DNA of 25,528 nt. Origin: Euplotes aediculatus. Lineage: Eukaryota; Ciliophora; Spirotrichea; Euplotida; Euplotidae. The stretch's first letter is position 1, and each line of letters starts with the position of its first letter. Shown piece by piece: positions 1-6,761 of this stretch. Both the position numbers and the translations under genes were made by a program. The notes under the pieces were generated by a model. It searched no databases. It saw only the letters and a program-made list of their open reading frames with translations, and was not told the DNA's origin. The stretch is taken from contig JAQGFW010022112.1 in the NCBI GenBank assembly GCA_030463445.1, positions 1 through 25,528 on the forward strand, in the 5' to 3' direction.

Positions 1-2
1 AT

Positions 3-1022
3 AGTGGCGGCGAGCTGGCCATCCGGAAATTCAGAAGTGAACGAACCGATATCGAACTGGATTATATCAATACTACCTGCAGTGGTGCACGCCTGCTAGA
101 TTTTTTTGCAGTGGCACAACCCGTTGAACCAGGCAAAACGCCGGTGAAGCAGGGCATACAGGTAGATCTGGTAGTGAGTTGGTTAAACAGAAACAACTAC
201 GACGGACTTGATATTGTACTGGCAGATGGAGGAGGCAATGATGTGGGATTTGCCAATGTGGTATCAGCCGGATTGTTATCCTTCTTCAAAGAAGTAAGAC
301 AGGATGCGCAACTGATGGGTGATGTGCGGAGGGAGTTGAACCGGCTGCCGGAAACCTATAGCATGTTTAAAAATTATCTCGAATCCAAAGTGGAAGTAGG
401 CAGGGTGATCTGGTTTAACTATCCCAATCCAATGACCGGAAATCCATTGGGAAATGGCAGGTATGATGCGAATATTTGCAAGCAGGATAATGTGAGAGCA
501 GTGAATCCGCTGGATTGCTGGGGACCGCTGGAAAATCAGATGAGCAATGCCGACTGGCAATTTGTACACGACAATATTTTTCTGGCATTGAATCAGCGCG
601 TATCAGAAGCAGCTGCAGCACATGGATGGGATTTTGTTAACATTGCCGATCGTGCCTTACGCAATGGCATTTGTAATTGTGAAGGATATTTCAATACAGT
701 GGGACAATCTCTTTTTTTACAGGGTGATCAAAACGGCACCATGCATCCGAATATAGCAGGTTTCAGAGAAATCTACCGCGATCCGATTTACAACCAGTTG
801 AATAGTTCCGTGGATCGTTTTCATACGGATTATATCGCCGATGCAAGAGCAAGAGCCATTGCAGCTGCGAAAGAAAGAGCCAGAGCGGCAGCGGCTTTTA
901 AAGCAAAAATGAGTCAGCTAACTCAACTAGTTTCCGATCAAAACAAACTCAGTAACCGGATCTCAGGACTCAAACTGTTGAAACCTCAGCCTGCGCTTAC
1001 CCCCAAAACCCTGAAGCAATAA
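3..1022 (+). CDS. SGNH/GDSL-like esterase, 5' end outside window
   Basis: The frame is open from the first bases of the window, so the gene starts outside it; the GTG at 111 is internal. Visible SGNH-hydrolase blocks are GGGNDVGF (the Gly-x-Asn-Asp oxyanion block, about residues 80-87 of the visible frame) and MHPNIAGF near the end, which supplies the catalytic His. A Cys-Ser-Gly-Ala stretch before the GTG resembles the segment after block I in secreted SGNH lipases. The Gly-Asp-Ser block with the nucleophile must lie outside the window. After the domain comes an Ala/Arg/Lys-rich helical tail of about 60 residues, probably coiled coil. The class 3 lipase gene starts 11 bp downstream, so the two are probably co-transcribed. 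Fold call is fairly sure; the substrate is unknown. Confidence 0.75.
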   Translation, partial: SGGELAIRKFRSERTDIELDYINTTCSGARLLDFFAVAQPVEPGKTPVKQGIQVDLVVSWLNRNNYDGLDIVLADGGGNDVGFANVVSAGLLSFFKEVRQDAQLMGDVRRELNRLPETYSMFKNYLESKVEVGRVIWFNYPNPMTGNPLGNGRYDANICKQDNVRAVNPLDCWGPLENQMSNADWQFVHDNIFLALNQRVSEAAAAHGWDFVNIADRALRNGICNCEGYFNTVGQSLFLQGDQNGTMHPNIAGFREIYRDPIYNQLNSSVDRFHTDYIADARARAIAAAKERARAAAAFKAKMSQLTQLVSDQNKLSNRISGLKLLKPQPALTPKTLKQ

Positions 1023-1033
1023 ACCTGTCAACT

Positions 1034-2587
1034 ATGAAACGATTCAGCATAACCGGAACAGCGCTACTGCTGTTTGTCATCGCAACAAGTTCATCCCGGG
1101 CACAGAATGCCGCTGAGAACAATTGTTTCCGGCATTTCAATCCCACTGCAACGGGCCAGCACAATGTCAATCAGTATCTGATTTCACTGGTTTGCCGTTT
1201 AACCTATCCGGAGCGACTGGGAGCAGATTTGCGGGCCGACAGAAGAAGAGTGCCTGTTCCGGATGCTGCATTTGAAGCAAGGTTCAGAGAGCGTACGGCG
1301 AATTGGTTTTATGATCCGGCAACCGAACCAAAGGAACCGGTATTCAATGAAACCAGTTGGTTACAGCTCGCCAATAATTGCAAGGCAGATATTCCTGCGG
1401 CCGACTGGACCATGCTGGAGGATCTCTACTACGATGCCACGAAGCGACCGAGGCCGGCAAAAATTGCAGCACCTGTTTTGGCGAATAACCGTCCGGTCAG
1501 TAAAATAACGGATCAGGTAATACAAATTCCTGCCAGGCAAACAATAACCCTGGATCCCCCTGCTTTTCGAAAAACAGCAGATGGCCGAATTGTTGAAATG
1601 CGCAGTTTCAGCACGCGTGGAGAAGAGATTATCCGGAAGAGCCAGGCCAACAAACCCGATTGCCAGCGTATACGGGAAAGCTTTGTGGCGGAGCTCAACC
1701 GGTATAAAATAGCATTGGATCAGTACAGGGCAGCAGTGATCAGTTTTGAAGCAGCGCTGCCAAGGATTCATTATATCCGAACGAATACCTTGCAGGATCC
1801 GGAAGCGGTACTGATTTCGACACCTCAGTATATAATCGTAGCGTTTCGCGGAACGGATGAGTACCTGGAATGTTATCCATCCACCAGTTGCTGGCCACCG
1901 GTAAAAGCACAGACATTTTTTGCCAACCTGCAGATAGTTCCTATACCGGCAATAAGGCATCGGAATATTCCAGGGAGGGTACACAGCGGCTGGTATGCAT
2001 CTGCGGAAAAGATTGAAATGCAGTTAGTGCAACTGCTGAATCAGTACAATGCCAGGAACAAACGGGTATGGTTAGCCGGACATAGCAAAGGCGCAGGAGA
2101 AGCCATTATTTTTGGCGCGATGTTAATCCGCCAGCACAATATCCCTGTCCAAAGCATTTATACTTTTGGTGGTACCAGTACCGTTGGGGATGCCGCTTTC
2201 AGCAATTTTCTGAACAATTATTTTGGTGCTAACGGTCAGGAACGGTTGCAGCGATTTGAAGTGATCCACGATTATGTAGCCAGTAGTGATTTGCATTTAC
2301 TGGACAAAACAATCTTTCCATTTGAGCCGGCGGGTAAACGCTGTTTCTATGATAATATTACCAGGGAGGGTCGGTTCTTTTTTGCGAAAGCAGAGAGAAC
2401 GGCAATCAGTAAACTTACTGATGGGGAAGCAATTTTATCACTGACATTGAATCCCTGTCAGCATATTATTGACAACTATTGCCGGTCAGCTTATTATTTA
2501 CTCGAACGAACCAGTGGTGTACGGGCCAATATGCCGGCAATACCTGTATGGCATGGAGATGATGCGGAAACATGTACCACGAATTGA
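1034..2587 (+). CDS. Secreted class 3 lipase-like alpha/beta hydrolase
   Basis: The 517-residue protein starts with a signal peptide ending near Ser-Arg-Ala-Gln (residues 21-24). Class 3 lipase marks are present: FRGT at 271-274 on the strand before the lid, and the nucleophile elbow GHSKG at 349-353 with Ser351. Asp413 in the IHDYV stretch and His477 in the CQHII stretch are plausible triad partners. The first 240 residues form an extra N-terminal region without an evident named domain. Ten or so cysteines suggest disulfides in the periplasm or outside the cell. It follows the SGNH esterase by 11 bp on the same strand, which suggests one unit for breaking down ester-linked material. The ATG at 1034 is chosen because the signal peptide follows directly. 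Family sure, substrate unknown. Confidence 0.85.
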   Translation: MKRFSITGTALLLFVIATSSSRAQNAAENNCFRHFNPTATGQHNVNQYLISLVCRLTYPERLGADLRADRRRVPVPDAAFEARFRERTANWFYDPATEPKEPVFNETSWLQLANNCKADIPAADWTMLEDLYYDATKRPRPAKIAAPVLANNRPVSKITDQVIQIPARQTITLDPPAFRKTADGRIVEMRSFSTRGEEIIRKSQANKPDCQRIRESFVAELNRYKIALDQYRAAVISFEAALPRIHYIRTNTLQDPEAVLISTPQYIIVAFRGTDEYLECYPSTSCWPPVKAQTFFANLQIVPIPAIRHRNIPGRVHSGWYASAEKIEMQLVQLLNQYNARNKRVWLAGHSKGAGEAIIFGAMLIRQHNIPVQSIYTFGGTSTVGDAAFSNFLNNYFGANGQERLQRFEVIHDYVASSDLHLLDKTIFPFEPAGKRCFYDNITREGRFFFAKAERTAISKLTDGEAILSLTLNPCQHIIDNYCRSAYYLLERTSGVRANMPAIPVWHGDDAETCTTN

Positions 2588-2589
2588 AT

Positions 2590-2648
2590 GGAGGAAAGGA
2601 AGAAGGGAAGAAAGGAGACGGGAAACGGGAGACGGGAGACGGGGGATG
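2590..2648. repeat. Purine tract and five-copy 7-bp tandem repeat
   Basis: Between two convergent genes the plus strand is pure purine from 2590 to 2618 and then runs into five 7-bp units at 2614-2648. Three units are GGAGACG (2614, 2628, 2635); 2621 is GGAAACG and 2642 is GGGGATG. It directly abuts both stop codons (2587 and 2651). No stem-loop terminator is evident. It may be a slippage-prone simple repeat or a dispersed intergenic repeat of this genome. Confidence 0.8.
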
Positions 2649-2650
2649 TC

Positions 2651-3133
2651 TTATGGGTTGATTTTCCAGATTTTATCGGAGAAGGGGAGGTATTCGGGAA
2701 GTGCTGCGGATCCATACCAGGGAAGCAGGTCGTAGCTGAGCAGGTTGTTTTTGATAGCAGGATCAGTTTGCAGCAAAGCTTTCGCATCATCCACCGACTT
2801 GATTTTGTCGAGGATGAAAATACCTCTGTAACCCAGTTCATTTTTGCCGAATGGTCCGGCTACGATCAGCTTACCAGCGGCCACCAGTTTGTTCAAATTT
2901 TCCATATGCCCTCTGAAACTTTCGCTCACCAGTGTTTTATCAGCGGTGGTATTGCTGCCGGTTTTAAGAATGACCAGGAAATAACTTTTCATACCATAGT
3001 CGTCGGCACCCAATTTTTCGGCCAGGGACTTATCGTAGTTAGGATTGCCAATAGTAGAATCTTTGGGAGACTTAGTTTGCGCATTGGCGAGGTTAACAGC
3101 CAGAAGGGATAAAAGTAAGTATAGGTATTTCAT
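2651..3133 (-). CDS. Exported YCII-domain protein
   Basis: The 160-residue protein begins with a signal peptide (residues 1-19, ending Asn-Ala-Gln), followed by a short linker and a YCII/DGPF-like alpha+beta domain from about residue 48. Typical elements are the YFLVILKTG first strand, a conserved-type His76 in FRGHMENL, the LVAAGKLIVAGPF turn, and Asp124 in the DPA motif near the end. YciI-family proteins use such a His-Asp pair, but no reaction is established for exported versions. Its ATG lies only 4 nt after the hipT stop on the same strand, so it is probably read through from the hip promoter or has a promoter inside hipT. The plus-strand 174-codon frame over the same bases is a shadow. 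Confidence 0.8.
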   Translation of the reverse strand: MKYLYLLLSLLAVNLANAQTKSPKDSTIGNPNYDKSLAEKLGADDYGMKSYFLVILKTGSNTTADKTLVSESFRGHMENLNKLVAAGKLIVAGPFGKNELGYRGIFILDKIKSVDDAKALLQTDPAIKNNLLSYDLLPWYGSAALPEYLPFSDKIWKINP

Positions 3134-3137
3134 TTTT

Positions 3138-4154
3138 TTAGTTTTTATTTTTCCTTAAAAACCAGTTTCTTTTTGTACTTAAAATATGCATATAACCTCT
3201 CTTGGTTTGTTCAGAAAGAAAGGATCGGCTTATCAGGCTTTCAACTTTATCCTGTTTGACTAGAAATGGAGCAATTAGTTTTTCAAATCTATTTGTGTCT
3301 ATTCCAATTCTGCTTCCAAAGACTGAAAAATCATCTAGACTCCTATGTAATGTCTTTTTATAATCGGCAGATGCAAAATCATCTGAAAAAAGTCCTTTGT
3401 CTAGCGCGAAATCAGTATCATCAACATGTATCCTGGTATTTATAAGATCATAAGCGGGACTAAGAAAATGATCCCCACTGATGGTTTCAAGCAAAGCAAA
3501 ATTCTTCAGGTGGGCATCTCCGTTGGAGAATAAATAATTAAAAACAATTAAAGTAAAGAATTTCTCAATTTCTATCTGCCATGCAGGAACATACTTTCTG
3601 ATTAGTTGAGCTGCTTCTTCATATGAATAGGCATACTTAAAATTAGGACCTCCGGTTTGGCTTGTAAGGCCTGCAAGAGTTGCAAAATCCTCCTTTCCCC
3701 ATTTACTCCCATCCTGCTTTATATCAAACCTACGGGTAATATAAGCAGGCGTTCCATCTTTAAAAAAGATGAGACCGTTTTCGGCTGTATTAATGCCGAA
3801 TACCTGAGATGCAATTTGCATAGTAAGATGTTCATTAGCAGGAACCTGGTCTACTTTTTTAAGATCTCTGGGGATAGGCTTTAATATATATGTTCCCTGT
3901 TCACCCTGTTGAGTCAGTCGCAACTGATTCTTTTCAAGCAATAAGGATAATTTTTCCTGAACGCCAGATATCGAAATACGTTTCCTGTTCTCCAGGAACT
4001 GCTCCGTTTCGGCTTCATTTTTTTGAGGAGGATCGTACGGCAAGATATGACTCACCTTTTTGCCATCAAACATCCTGCGTAAAAAAGCAGGACTGTAGGT
4101 TGAGTAGCCTTCTGCTAAAGTCCCGGGGCAATATTTTATTTCTGGCATGCTCAT
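3138..4154 (-). CDS. hipT: HipT-like serine/threonine kinase (HipA C-terminal part)
   Basis: This is the kinase part of a HipA-type protein, looking whole (338 residues from the ATG at 4154). Counting from that ATG: SISGVQEK holds the Ser-x-Ser pair (61 and 63) and the Gly-x-Gln signature of HipA kinases; Lys92 in YILKP is the ATP-binding lysine; NGDAHLKN (Asp213) is the catalytic loop; SPAYD (Asp236) is the magnesium site. HipA/HipT kinases inactivate aminoacyl-tRNA synthetases by phosphorylation (GltX for HipA, TrpS for the E. coli HipT); the target here is not known. The N-terminal subdomain found in HipA is missing and is encoded by the upstream gene. The ATG overlaps that gene's TGA, so translation is coupled. 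A TTG at 4157 is a less likely start. Confidence 0.87.
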   Translation of the reverse strand: MSMPEIKYCPGTLAEGYSTYSPAFLRRMFDGKKVSHILPYDPPQKNEAETEQFLENRKRISISGVQEKLSLLLEKNQLRLTQQGEQGTYILKPIPRDLKKVDQVPANEHLTMQIASQVFGINTAENGLIFFKDGTPAYITRRFDIKQDGSKWGKEDFATLAGLTSQTGGPNFKYAYSYEEAAQLIRKYVPAWQIEIEKFFTLIVFNYLFSNGDAHLKNFALLETISGDHFLSPAYDLINTRIHVDDTDFALDKGLFSDDFASADYKKTLHRSLDDFSVFGSRIGIDTNRFEKLIAPFLVKQDKVESLISRSFLSEQTKRGYMHILSTKRNWFLRKNKN

Positions 4155-4477
4155 CAATTCATCGGTTTAACTGTAACTGCACCTATTGTATCATACTGAG
4201 CAGTTGCTTCCAATAAACCAAAATCATCTGCTTCATCAATTTTTAAGGTCCGGCATTGAAGTTTTCGGTTGACCCCTTCTGATAGCATATTAAAGAAAAA
4301 AGGGAATAGATGATCGGCTATATGTAACTGTTTTACTTTGGGAAGGGTGAGACTAATTGGAGGTTTGGAAGAATCAGCAAAATACTCATTGGTATATTGA
4401 AATGTATACCGATTCTTGTTTTCTTCGGTAAGAATACCAGCGAGGGACTTATTCCAATATATTTCCAATGTTCTCAT
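4154..4477 (-). CDS. hipS: HipS-like protein (HipA N-terminal subdomain)
   Basis: The 107-residue protein matches the small N-terminal subdomain of HipA as a stand-alone protein. Visible family features are the opening strand LEIYWNKSLAGIL, the FQYTNEYF stretch, PISLTLP, and LFPFFFNMLSEG, which in fused HipA leads into the kinase. In the described HipBST arrangement the separate HipS binds HipT and acts as its antitoxin, while HipB mainly boosts DNA binding; I infer the same here from gene order and size. It sits 4 nt behind hipB and shares a base-level stop/start overlap with hipT, so all three are one operon. Confidence 0.82.
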   Translation of the reverse strand: MRTLEIYWNKSLAGILTEENKNRYTFQYTNEYFADSSKPPISLTLPKVKQLHIADHLFPFFFNMLSEGVNRKLQCRTLKIDEADDFGLLEATAQYDTIGAVTVKPMN

Positions 4478-4481
4478 ACAC

Positions 4482-4694
4482 TTACTTAACTATCTTTCTA
4501 GCCTCCAGCTTCATTTCCAATCCTAAAACAGTAATAATTTTTTCAATCAGATCTACTGTCGGGTTGGACTCACCCCGTTCTAATTTGTATAGCGAGTTGA
4601 CACTAATTCCTGCCAGTTCAGCTAAATCAGGCTGAGTAATCCGGAGTGATTTTCTCCTTGCCCGAATGACTTTCCCAATATCCTTTTTTAACAC
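4482..4694 (-). CDS. hipB: HipB-like XRE-family repressor
   Basis: The 70-residue protein is nearly all helix-turn-helix: IGKVIRARRKSLRITQPDLA, AGISVNSLYKLERGES and NPTVDLIEKIITVLGLEM are the usual XRE helices. It should bind the three 18-bp repeats upstream and repress its own operon. The only start codon in frame after the upstream stop is GTG at 4694, which lies inside the first operator palindrome; no Shine-Dalgarno is visible, so the transcript may be leaderless or very short-leadered. It heads the hipB-hipS-hipT operon. Confidence 0.85.
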   Translation of the reverse strand: MLKKDIGKVIRARRKSLRITQPDLAELAGISVNSLYKLERGESNPTVDLIEKIITVLGLEMKLEARKIVK

Positions 4695-4708
4695 TATAGT
4701 GTGATTTT
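4691..4708 (-). promoter_or_regulatory. Hip operator copy 1
   Basis: Plus-strand ACACTATAGTGTGATTTT. The first 12 bases are a perfect palindrome, and they cover the GTG start of hipB (4692-4694). It is the first of three aligned copies. Confidence 0.7.
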
Positions 4709-4751
4709 CGAGTTAAATTAAGAAAAAAATTCCAATTAAAACTGTATAATC

Positions 4752-4769
4752 ACACCATACTGTGATTTT
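4752..4769 (-). promoter_or_regulatory. Hip operator copy 2
   Basis: Plus-strand ACACCATACTGTGATTTT, 15 or more bases equal to copy 1 and starting exactly 61 bp from it. With flanks it forms AATCACA and TGTGATT arms (4748-4767). It is placed where the hipB promoter should lie. Confidence 0.7.
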
Positions 4770-4812
4770 ATCATATCTGTATTGCTTCCAAACTTTAATT
4801 GCTTTAAATACC

Positions 4813-4830
4813 ACACTATAATGTGATTTT
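4813..4830 (+). promoter_or_regulatory. Hip operator copy 3
   Basis: Plus-strand ACACTATAATGTGATTTT, again exactly 61 bp from copy 2. It contains TATAAT (4817-4822) and lies 115 bp before the TPR gene's ATG, so the repressor may also touch that promoter. Confidence 0.65.
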
Positions 4831-4944
4831 AGAGAAAATGAAAGCTCCATCCACTTGGAGAAAGACCGCTACCTGTATTGTAAAAGCTGGCAGCAAACAT
4901 GGATTTCGGAATATCTTTACAACCACCAAAACTAACACAAGACT

Positions 4945-6759
4945 ATGCGTCAAGTTAATCCTGCCATTCCTTTCAACCTTATTCTAACCGCACTAATACT
5001 CGTATTCAACTTTTTTTCAGCATCCGCTCAACAGTCGCAGGTAACTGACAGCATCATTCAACTTTACAATAAAGAAACCAGTTTACCCGAAAAAGCCAGA
5101 CTGGCCGGAGAACTATCGCAGATCTTTATGGCCATTGATACCTTAAGCTCAGAAAAATGGGGGAATCAGGCGATCGAGGATGCAGAAATTTCCCGCGACC
5201 GGAAAGCGATGTTTAAATCACAACTGGACAATGGCATCCGCATGGCCTACATAGCTGCCAGGACAGGCTACAGTGCCAAAGCGCTGGAATTCATGGACAA
5301 TGCCTTACGAATGGCCAAAGAAAACAAACTGGAAAAAGAACAGGCGGAAAGTCTATTGTGGAAGGCTTATGTGTACCAGGCCAACTCGGAAATCGATCAG
5401 GCGATGGCTCAAACAACACAGGCATTAACATTGGCGCAAGCTGTAGGGAATGACAGCCTGTTAGCAGCCTGCTATTATTCTTTTTCCAAATCTCATGAGG
5501 CGAAGGGCGAAAAATTACAAATGCTGAAAAACACTTTTCAGGCAGTTTCCATTTCGGAAGCGATCAACAATCATGCATTGCTCCGAACAGGTTATATGCA
5601 GTTGGCACAATTTTACACTTCTATAAAAAACTACGACAAAGCACTTGACTTTACCTTTAAAGTATTGCAACTGGATTTAGCCAGCAACTCGGACGAATCC
5701 AAATATGGAAAGGCGCAGGTCTACAATTCTATTGCAGGGATTTATCAATATAAAAAGAATTACTCCATGGCAGAATCCTTTTATAATAAATCGATTCTGT
5801 ATGCAGATACCATCAAGTTTCAGCCACTAAAAATGCAGGGATACCTGGGCTTGATGAACTTATACATCGTTCAAAACGATCCGGTCAAAGCCTTAGAATT
5901 TTTCAATGCCAAAGCGGATCTCAAACAATACATTTCCGGATTTGGAATGGCTTATGTAATTGATCAGGCCTATGCCGTAATGTATTCGCGGCTGAATAAA
6001 CTGGACTCTGCCGGTTATTATTATTCAAGGTGTTTACCCTATTATGAAAACAGTGTAAATCCAGCTTCCCGGCTCAATTTCTATTTTTACTATGCAGAAT
6101 ACCTGAATCAAAAATCGGATAAAGCCGGCGCCATTGCCATTTATGAAAAGTGTAAACAAATAGCTGATGCCACCAAGAGCCTGGACTGGATGAGAGTCTA
6201 TTCCAGACTGCTGGACTCTTCCTATACTTCCGTCGGGAATTATGCACAGGCATTACATTACAACAAACTGTACAACCGGTATAAGGATAGTCTGGATAAA
6301 TTGGGAAAAGAAGATGAAATCCTGCAACTCCAAATAACAGATGAGGAAAAAAGGCGCGACCGGCTGGCCCTTGCAGAGAAAGAAAAAATCGAAAAGCGCA
6401 ATCGAATTCAGTATATGGCGATCGTCATTGCCATTGCCACCATATTTTTATTGTTGGTACTGCTTGGACTATTCAGGGTATCCGCCACCACGATCCGGAT
6501 CATCGGTTTCTTTGCCTTCCTGATGTTTTTTGAATTTATTTTCCTGGTATTCAAAAAGAGCATCTTTGGCATCACCCAGGGAGAACCCTGGAAAGATTTG
6601 GGGATGATGATTCTGATTGCTGCTATCCTCGTGCCCCTGCACCATTGGGTAGAGCATAAGGTAATCCATTATTTATCTTCCCAGCATATGCTGAAACTCA
6701 GAGACAATAGTAAAGCGTGGTGGAATCGGGTTTCAAAAAGAGGAGAAACATCAGCATGA
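4945..6759 (+). CDS. TPR protein with coiled coil and three C-terminal membrane helices
   Basis: The 604-residue protein has a signal peptide (1-29, ending Ser-Ala-Gln), then some ten helical pairs of TPR type from about 45 to 450 (for example around YDKALDFTFKVL and YAQALHYNKLYN), a charged coiled coil at about 455-488, and membrane helices near 490-510, 517-536 and 552-568. This resembles the periplasmic TPR sensors of Bacteroidota that normally pass a signal to a cytoplasmic histidine kinase or HTH domain, but here no such output domain follows; the cytoplasmic tail is only some 35 basic residues. Its promoter region is shared with the divergent hip operon. The stop lies 2 bp from the stop of the convergent gene. 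Role unknown; scaffold or sensor partner is a guess. Confidence 0.8.
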   Translation: MRQVNPAIPFNLILTALILVFNFFSASAQQSQVTDSIIQLYNKETSLPEKARLAGELSQIFMAIDTLSSEKWGNQAIEDAEISRDRKAMFKSQLDNGIRMAYIAARTGYSAKALEFMDNALRMAKENKLEKEQAESLLWKAYVYQANSEIDQAMAQTTQALTLAQAVGNDSLLAACYYSFSKSHEAKGEKLQMLKNTFQAVSISEAINNHALLRTGYMQLAQFYTSIKNYDKALDFTFKVLQLDLASNSDESKYGKAQVYNSIAGIYQYKKNYSMAESFYNKSILYADTIKFQPLKMQGYLGLMNLYIVQNDPVKALEFFNAKADLKQYISGFGMAYVIDQAYAVMYSRLNKLDSAGYYYSRCLPYYENSVNPASRLNFYFYYAEYLNQKSDKAGAIAIYEKCKQIADATKSLDWMRVYSRLLDSSYTSVGNYAQALHYNKLYNRYKDSLDKLGKEDEILQLQITDEEKRRDRLALAEKEKIEKRNRIQYMAIVIAIATIFLLLVLLGLFRVSATTIRIIGFFAFLMFFEFIFLVFKKSIFGITQGEPWKDLGMMILIAAILVPLHHWVEHKVIHYLSSQHMLKLRDNSKAWWNRVSKRGETSA

Positions 6760-6761
6760 TA

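Noticed and set aside
1361-1984. Minus-strand frame of 207 codons inside the lipase gene
   Set aside because: Antisense to a clear class 3 lipase; Cys/Arg-rich composition typical of a shadow frame.
2588-3112. Plus-strand frame of 174 codons after the lipase
   Set aside because: It lies antisense to the exported YCII gene, begins in the purine repeat and has no family features; the minus strand has a signal peptide and domain.
4838-4990. Short plus-strand frame starting at 4838 before the TPR gene
   Set aside because: About 50 codons, overlaps the TPR signal peptide in another frame, no sign of coding.
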